DNA of 6,879 bases from Candidatus Izemoplasma sp. Its GTDB lineage: Bacteria; Bacillota_I; Bacilli_A; Izemoplasmatales; Izemoplasmataceae. Positions 6,419 to 6,879 of this stretch are shown here, piece after piece. How positions within the stretch are numbered: position 1 is the stretch's first letter; the number at the start of each line of letters is the position of its first letter. Where the stretch lies: positions 1 to 6,879 of the forward strand of contig SLPE01000008.1 in the NCBI GenBank assembly GCA_007132145.1, read 5' to 3'. The position numbers and the translations under genes were made by a program. The notes below the pieces were generated by a model. That model made no database searches. It was not told the DNA's origin and was given only the letters and a program-made list of their open reading frames with translations.

Positions 6419-6879
6419 ATGGGCAGTCAATTCACACAAGCATTCCTGTTCGCAGTGTTTGTCATCATCGCGTTTTGCCTACTCGTCTACTACGTCGTCG
6501 ATGCCGTCTACCGCATCGTCGAGTTCTTCAAGATGCGTGCAGCGAAAAAGACTTATGCACCGGAATCGCCACCCCCCTGGTACGGGAAAATCATCCCCGT
6601 CTCGACGCTTGACCACAGTTTGCGCCATGCCGCGGAAAAGAAAGAAGAGCCTGTCGAACGCGGGAAGGACGATTCGAAAAAAGCGCATTCGACATGGTTT
6701 GAAAAACCGCCGGAGCGTCCCGAGGAAAACAGGCGCTCACCGCTTTATTACATCATCCGCAACTGGCTTCTCTTCTTTCTCGCTTTCATCATTCCCATCG
6801 TCGGCGCGATCATCTATGTCATGTGGCGCGATTACCATCCCAAAGACGCCCGCTATCCGGGCATCGGCGCTTTATTGGG
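6419..6879 (+). CDS. Two-helix membrane protein of unknown function (3' end cut off)
   Basis: The frame stays open from the ATG at 6419 to the window edge, giving 153 complete codons and no stop. An N-terminal membrane helix (about 8-29) is followed by a charged, Pro-rich, probably disordered linker (about 40-108, with clusters such as AAEKKEEPVERGKDD). A second hydrophobic segment follows (about 114-135), then WRDYHPKDARYPGIGALL. That last stretch resembles a widespread short motif of small Gram-positive membrane proteins in which a helix is followed by W-K/R-D-x-x-P-K-x-A and a small-residue helix (GIGAL). I do not recognise a named family and no enzymatic motif is visible. It has its own ribosome site and follows a terminator, so it is probably a separate transcription unit with no necessary link to peptide transport. 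Confidence 0.75.
   Translation, partial: MGSQFTQAFLFAVFVIIAFCLLVYYVVDAVYRIVEFFKMRAAKKTYAPESPPPWYGKIIPVSTLDHSLRHAAEKKEEPVERGKDDSKKAHSTWFEKPPERPEENRRSPLYYIIRNWLLFFLAFIIPIVGAIIYVMWRDYHPKDARYPGIGALL

Overview
The window holds a nearly complete oligopeptide ABC-transporter operon on the plus strand: oppB, oppC, oppD, oppF and a small DUF3899-like membrane protein. A hairpin terminator follows, and then the start of a separate membrane-protein gene that runs off the right edge. No RNA gene, mobile element or CRISPR array is visible. No substrate-binding protein (OppA) is present, so it must be encoded upstream or elsewhere.

Organism: the two ATPases look like the AmiE/AmiF type of Bacilli and related Mollicutes. 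Both lack the cysteine (iron-sulfur) C-terminal motif found in most Opp/Dpp ATPases. DUF3899 is a Firmicutes/Mycoplasmatota family, and the Shine-Dalgarno sites are Gram-positive in style. TGA is used as a true stop codon in oppD and oppF, and Trp is TGG, so the mycoplasma code does not apply. GC content looks slightly above half, higher than typical Acholeplasma. My inference is a bacterium of the Bacilli/Acholeplasmatales-like radiation with the standard code; the lineage is not certain.

Layout: 1-71 is a short leader ending in a strong purine-rich ribosome site. oppB is 72-1133, oppC 1133-3196, oppD 3196-4734, oppF 4731-5954 and the DUF3899 gene 5954-6307. Every junction is a stop/start overlap (TAATG, TAATG, ATGA, TGATG), so the five genes are one translationally coupled unit. 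The terminator lies at 6321-6353. A new gene with its own ribosome site begins at 6419 and is cut at 6879.

How they work together: OppB and OppC form the membrane channel, OppD and OppF the ATPase heterodimer, and an unlinked lipoprotein would deliver peptides. The unusual feature is how heavily three of the four subunits are elaborated. OppC is about twice the usual length because of a roughly 390-residue extracytoplasmic insert, which includes a nine-Asp linker and a beta-sandwich-like stretch. OppD carries a strongly basic, helical insert of about 160 residues after its Q-loop. OppF carries a different, nearly neutral helical insert of about 80 residues before its Q-loop. All six cysteines of the two permeases lie in extracytoplasmic loops. 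The core ATPase motifs are intact, so this appears to be a working importer with added domains outside and inside the membrane.
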